A stretch of DNA of 64,000 nt. Origin: Gracilaria domingensis. Lineage: Eukaryota > Rhodophyta > Florideophyceae > Gracilariales > Gracilariaceae. Below the pieces are notes generated by a model. It was not told the DNA's origin and made no database searches. It was given only the letters and a program-made list of their open reading frames with translations. Below are positions 61,516-64,000 of the stretch, one piece after another. The translations under genes were made by a program, and so were the position numbers. The first letter of the stretch is position 1, and the number at the start of each line of letters is the position of its first letter. The stretch lies in NCBI GenBank assembly GCA_022539475.1, contig VCMS01000074.1, forward strand, positions 62,001 to 126,000, written 5' to 3'.

Positions 61516-64000
61516 TACAAAATCTCCAAGATCCATCCGGTTTCGGAACTAGCACTACAGGTGACGCCCAAGGGGATTGAGCGGCCTCAATAACGCCAGC
61601 CCGCAACATCTTCTCAACTCGAGACTTCTCTTCCTCCCGAGCCTTCGGTCCGGCCCGATAGAGGTGTTGCGCAATCGGCCGAGTATTCGGAAGCAAGTCA
61701 ATACAATGCTCAGTTACTCCAATTGTTCCTAGAGTTCCGTCCCACATGGGAGTGAATTCCCGCAGCATCTCGCGAAGCTTCTCTCGATGGGATTCCGGTA
61801 CATGCTCCAAATCGAGCTTCATCAGTTCCTCAACGGGATCCTTCAAGTCACTGCCAGATGGCACAGAACTAACCTCCAGAGGTTTCGGATTGTTCTGACC
61901 CGAGTCCTTTTGGGTTTCCTCCGTGTCCACGGCTTCACTAACTCGCGATTCAGCGCTCTCCTCATCCTCTTTAGTGTCTGACACTCCGAGAACCTTTGCG
62001 ATAGGGATCTTCGTTGGGACGACCGCAGTCGGGTGTGGCAGCACTGTACCAATCACTTGGTTCTTTACCAGCCACTGAGTGGATTTTCCAAAATTGGCGA
62101 ACATAACCTTGAAGGGTTGATCTGGTTGAATAGTTACCACTCCATTCGCAAGAGCGATTTGGCGTTGTTCATATAAAGCCGGCAACGGTTGTACTGTGTG
62201 GAGACCCATTGTTTGGTGGTGACATCGATCCATACCAGGGACTCTGGTGGCAGCTGCACGGACTTCGAACGTGTAGCTTGGTCGACACCATGCCATCGTT
62301 GGAGGCTTGCTGCGCAGCTGGTAGCGGCATATGTTTCCGCGTTGCGGCTCGCAGCGGTTTCCGAACAATCTGCAGGACTGATCCGTCTTCCATTTCCACT
62401 TGGCGTTTCCGCGGGCGGATAGCTTCCACGAAGCGATGGCAAAACCGAGGATAATCAAGGCAGCCAATGAGTCGCAGACGACAAAGTCAAGTTGTACCAA
62501 ACAAGTTCCTAATCGTACAGGGAGTGTAATGTAACCAGCCGTTCTCAACGGATTATTGTTCGCGTCGGCGAGGTTTAAGGCAGGGCCGAAACGGATCGTT
62601 CCCCGAAGAGCGGGCGGAATTAACTTCTTGTTGATTAAGTTAGGAGCAGCTCCTGTATCTAGGACAGCTAATTGCCTAACCATGAATTGGGTGGACAGGC
62701 CAAGGTCAGAATATACCTTGTAGTTCCTCTTGGCCATTACCAGGATTCTATCCGGCGCACGAAGATTTCGGGACCTTACCCACGGGCGACGAAGAACACC
62801 ACAGTGTTCTGAATCCACTTCTGAGGCAGCCATCTTCCTCGTCAGATTTTAATAGCCGGGGAGTGAAGCAGAGGCGCCTCGGGCGTCTTCGACTTCGGCT
62901 TAGAAGACGCCCCTCCCACAGGGGAGACTCCCAAGTTTAGTTTTTCGGAGCATGACCCACCTGTTGGGGGCGGTTCCCGTCCTGGGCATCATGCTGATGA
63001 CCGTTCGCGGGTTCGAATTTTCCCACCATGTTCTGGGCTGCCGTGCGGGCGGCCTGACCAACATTTGATCCTCCACTCAGGTGGACAGCCATCGCGTGCT
63101 TCGCGCCTTCATAGGAAGTTCTCGGCACACGAGCTTGATTCTCTGGCGAGAGGGACTCGAACTGAGCGATAATTCTCAACCTTTCCCGTGCTGGGAGTGT
63201 ACACTGCGTCCAGATATGCCCAAATTGGTAACACTCGTAGCAGATAACTGAGGTTGGTTGGTCTTGCGGACCTCTATCAACACGACCCTGCAGGGTATTT
63301 TCCCTCCATTCTGGGCGACTGAATCTCATCCCACGACCTCCATAAGGAATAGGTGCTGCGGGCACTCGCTGTCCTTGTGCATAAAATGCAGGGTCAGTCT
63401 CCTATGACGGAGCTGACGTGGACGGTAGTTCCGAAGTACCCACTGAGTCGGGGTTGCTACCCACGAGGTTGATGTTGTCATGATCCAAATTGGAGTCGTT
63501 CCCATCGTATTGGGCGGATGAGTAGTCAGATTCCTCAGCGAATAGTACCTTACGAGGCTTTGACCTAGAGGGCCGCCGAGCTCGGAGCGATTCCCCTTCG
63601 GCTTGGGCGTATTGTACCAATTCAAGGTAGGTCATCTTTCTATTATCCTCCCGATATCGGGCTACCAGTGCCCGTATTTGGGGATCCAAGCCATCCACGA
63701 ACATGGAACATCTCTCTCCAGACGGATGAACATTACCACAGCGGTGGAAAGCCTTATTCAGGCGCGTTGAATAAGCGGTTTCCGTTTCTCCCGGACGTTG
63801 TTTCGTATCTCTCAGGGCTGACGTAGCCTTTTGAATGGCGTGACCAGTAGCGTAGGACCGTAAGAGGTAGTGTACCGCTTCAGGCCAACACGTAACTCCT
63901 CCTTCCGAGGCTCTCGACGATCCGCGAACGGAATTGAATTGATCTTCTGCCAGACCTTTGAGGTAATACGGGAGGGCTACATACGCCTGTCCCTCACTCA
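61485..64000 (-). mobile_element. Second Ty3/gypsy element, truncated and broken
   Basis: Minus-strand order from the right edge: gag (about 64000-62940) with one CCHC knuckle near 63240, a retropepsin motif (DTGAAPNLI) near 62660, and the beginning of reverse transcriptase (about 61650-61490), where similarity stops abruptly at the junction with the plus-strand ORF. RNase H, integrase and the 3' LTR are missing; the 5' end lies outside the window. The coding sequence is interrupted about three times besides the truncation. The motifs differ from those of the element at 1-6.1 kb, so it is a different family and clearly older. Confidence 0.85.

Overview
The window looks like nuclear DNA of a red alga, probably a florideophyte similar to Chondrus. 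This is inferred from gene content, not from any search: compact genes with few short introns (GTAAGT or GTGAGT donors, CTAAC branch sites), an NB-ARC protein fused to WD40 repeats, AIG1-like GTPases, a uroporphyrinogen methyltransferase with a plastid-type leader, several small secreted cysteine-rich proteins, and a heavy load of Ty3/gypsy, Harbinger and miniature inverted-repeat elements. Base composition is patchy, with GC-rich islands (about 9.6-12.2, 16.4-16.7, 29.9-30.6, 49.2-49.8 and 52.6-53.0 kb) and a long AT-rich stretch (40.4-44.0 kb).

Layout. 1-6.1 kb: a Ty3/gypsy retroelement on the minus strand that runs off the left edge. 6.4-9.5 kb: a Harbinger-type transposon with a Myb/SANT-like ORF and a DDE transposase. 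9.5-11.1 kb: the uroporphyrinogen-III methyltransferase gene, ending in a perfect hairpin and preceded by a 70-bp tandem repeat; 11.3-12.0 kb is a decayed secreted-protein gene. 12.3-15.8 kb: a second, unrelated Harbinger-type transposon. 16.4-16.7 kb: a tandem array of GC-rich hairpin units. 17.4-23.2 kb: two divergently transcribed AIG1-like GTPase genes, each with one intron. 25.0-26.2 kb: an opine-dehydrogenase-like gene. 27.4-29.4 kb: two secreted-protein genes. 29.8-33.8 kb: a single-exon NB-ARC-WD40 gene.

The main discovery candidate is at 34.65-48.98 kb: a 14.3-kb structure made of two nearly identical 3.2-kb arms in inverted orientation around a 7.9-kb spacer. Each arm is itself an older, diverged inverted duplication centred near 36.05 kb (and near 47.6 kb). 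The repeated unit carries a tRNA-like segment, a TATA box and an acidic ORF. A third ORF and a hAT-type miniature element with an 8-bp target duplication lie in each arm. The spacer holds two secreted-protein genes (one a cupin) and two further miniature elements (hAT-like and piggyBac-like).

49-64 kb: a broken secreted-protein gene, a small secreted peptide gene, a 58-bp perfect inverted repeat, a decayed copy of the NB-ARC-WD40 3' end, a DM9 lectin-like gene, a gypsy leader relic, a TIR element rich in TTCGCGAA palindromes, a gene with two U1-type zinc fingers, and a truncated second gypsy element running off the right edge.

Three conserved host genes (methyltransferase, second GTPase, opine dehydrogenase) each carry exactly one apparent single-base deletion. 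This is more easily explained by uncorrected sequence errors than by three independent gene deaths.
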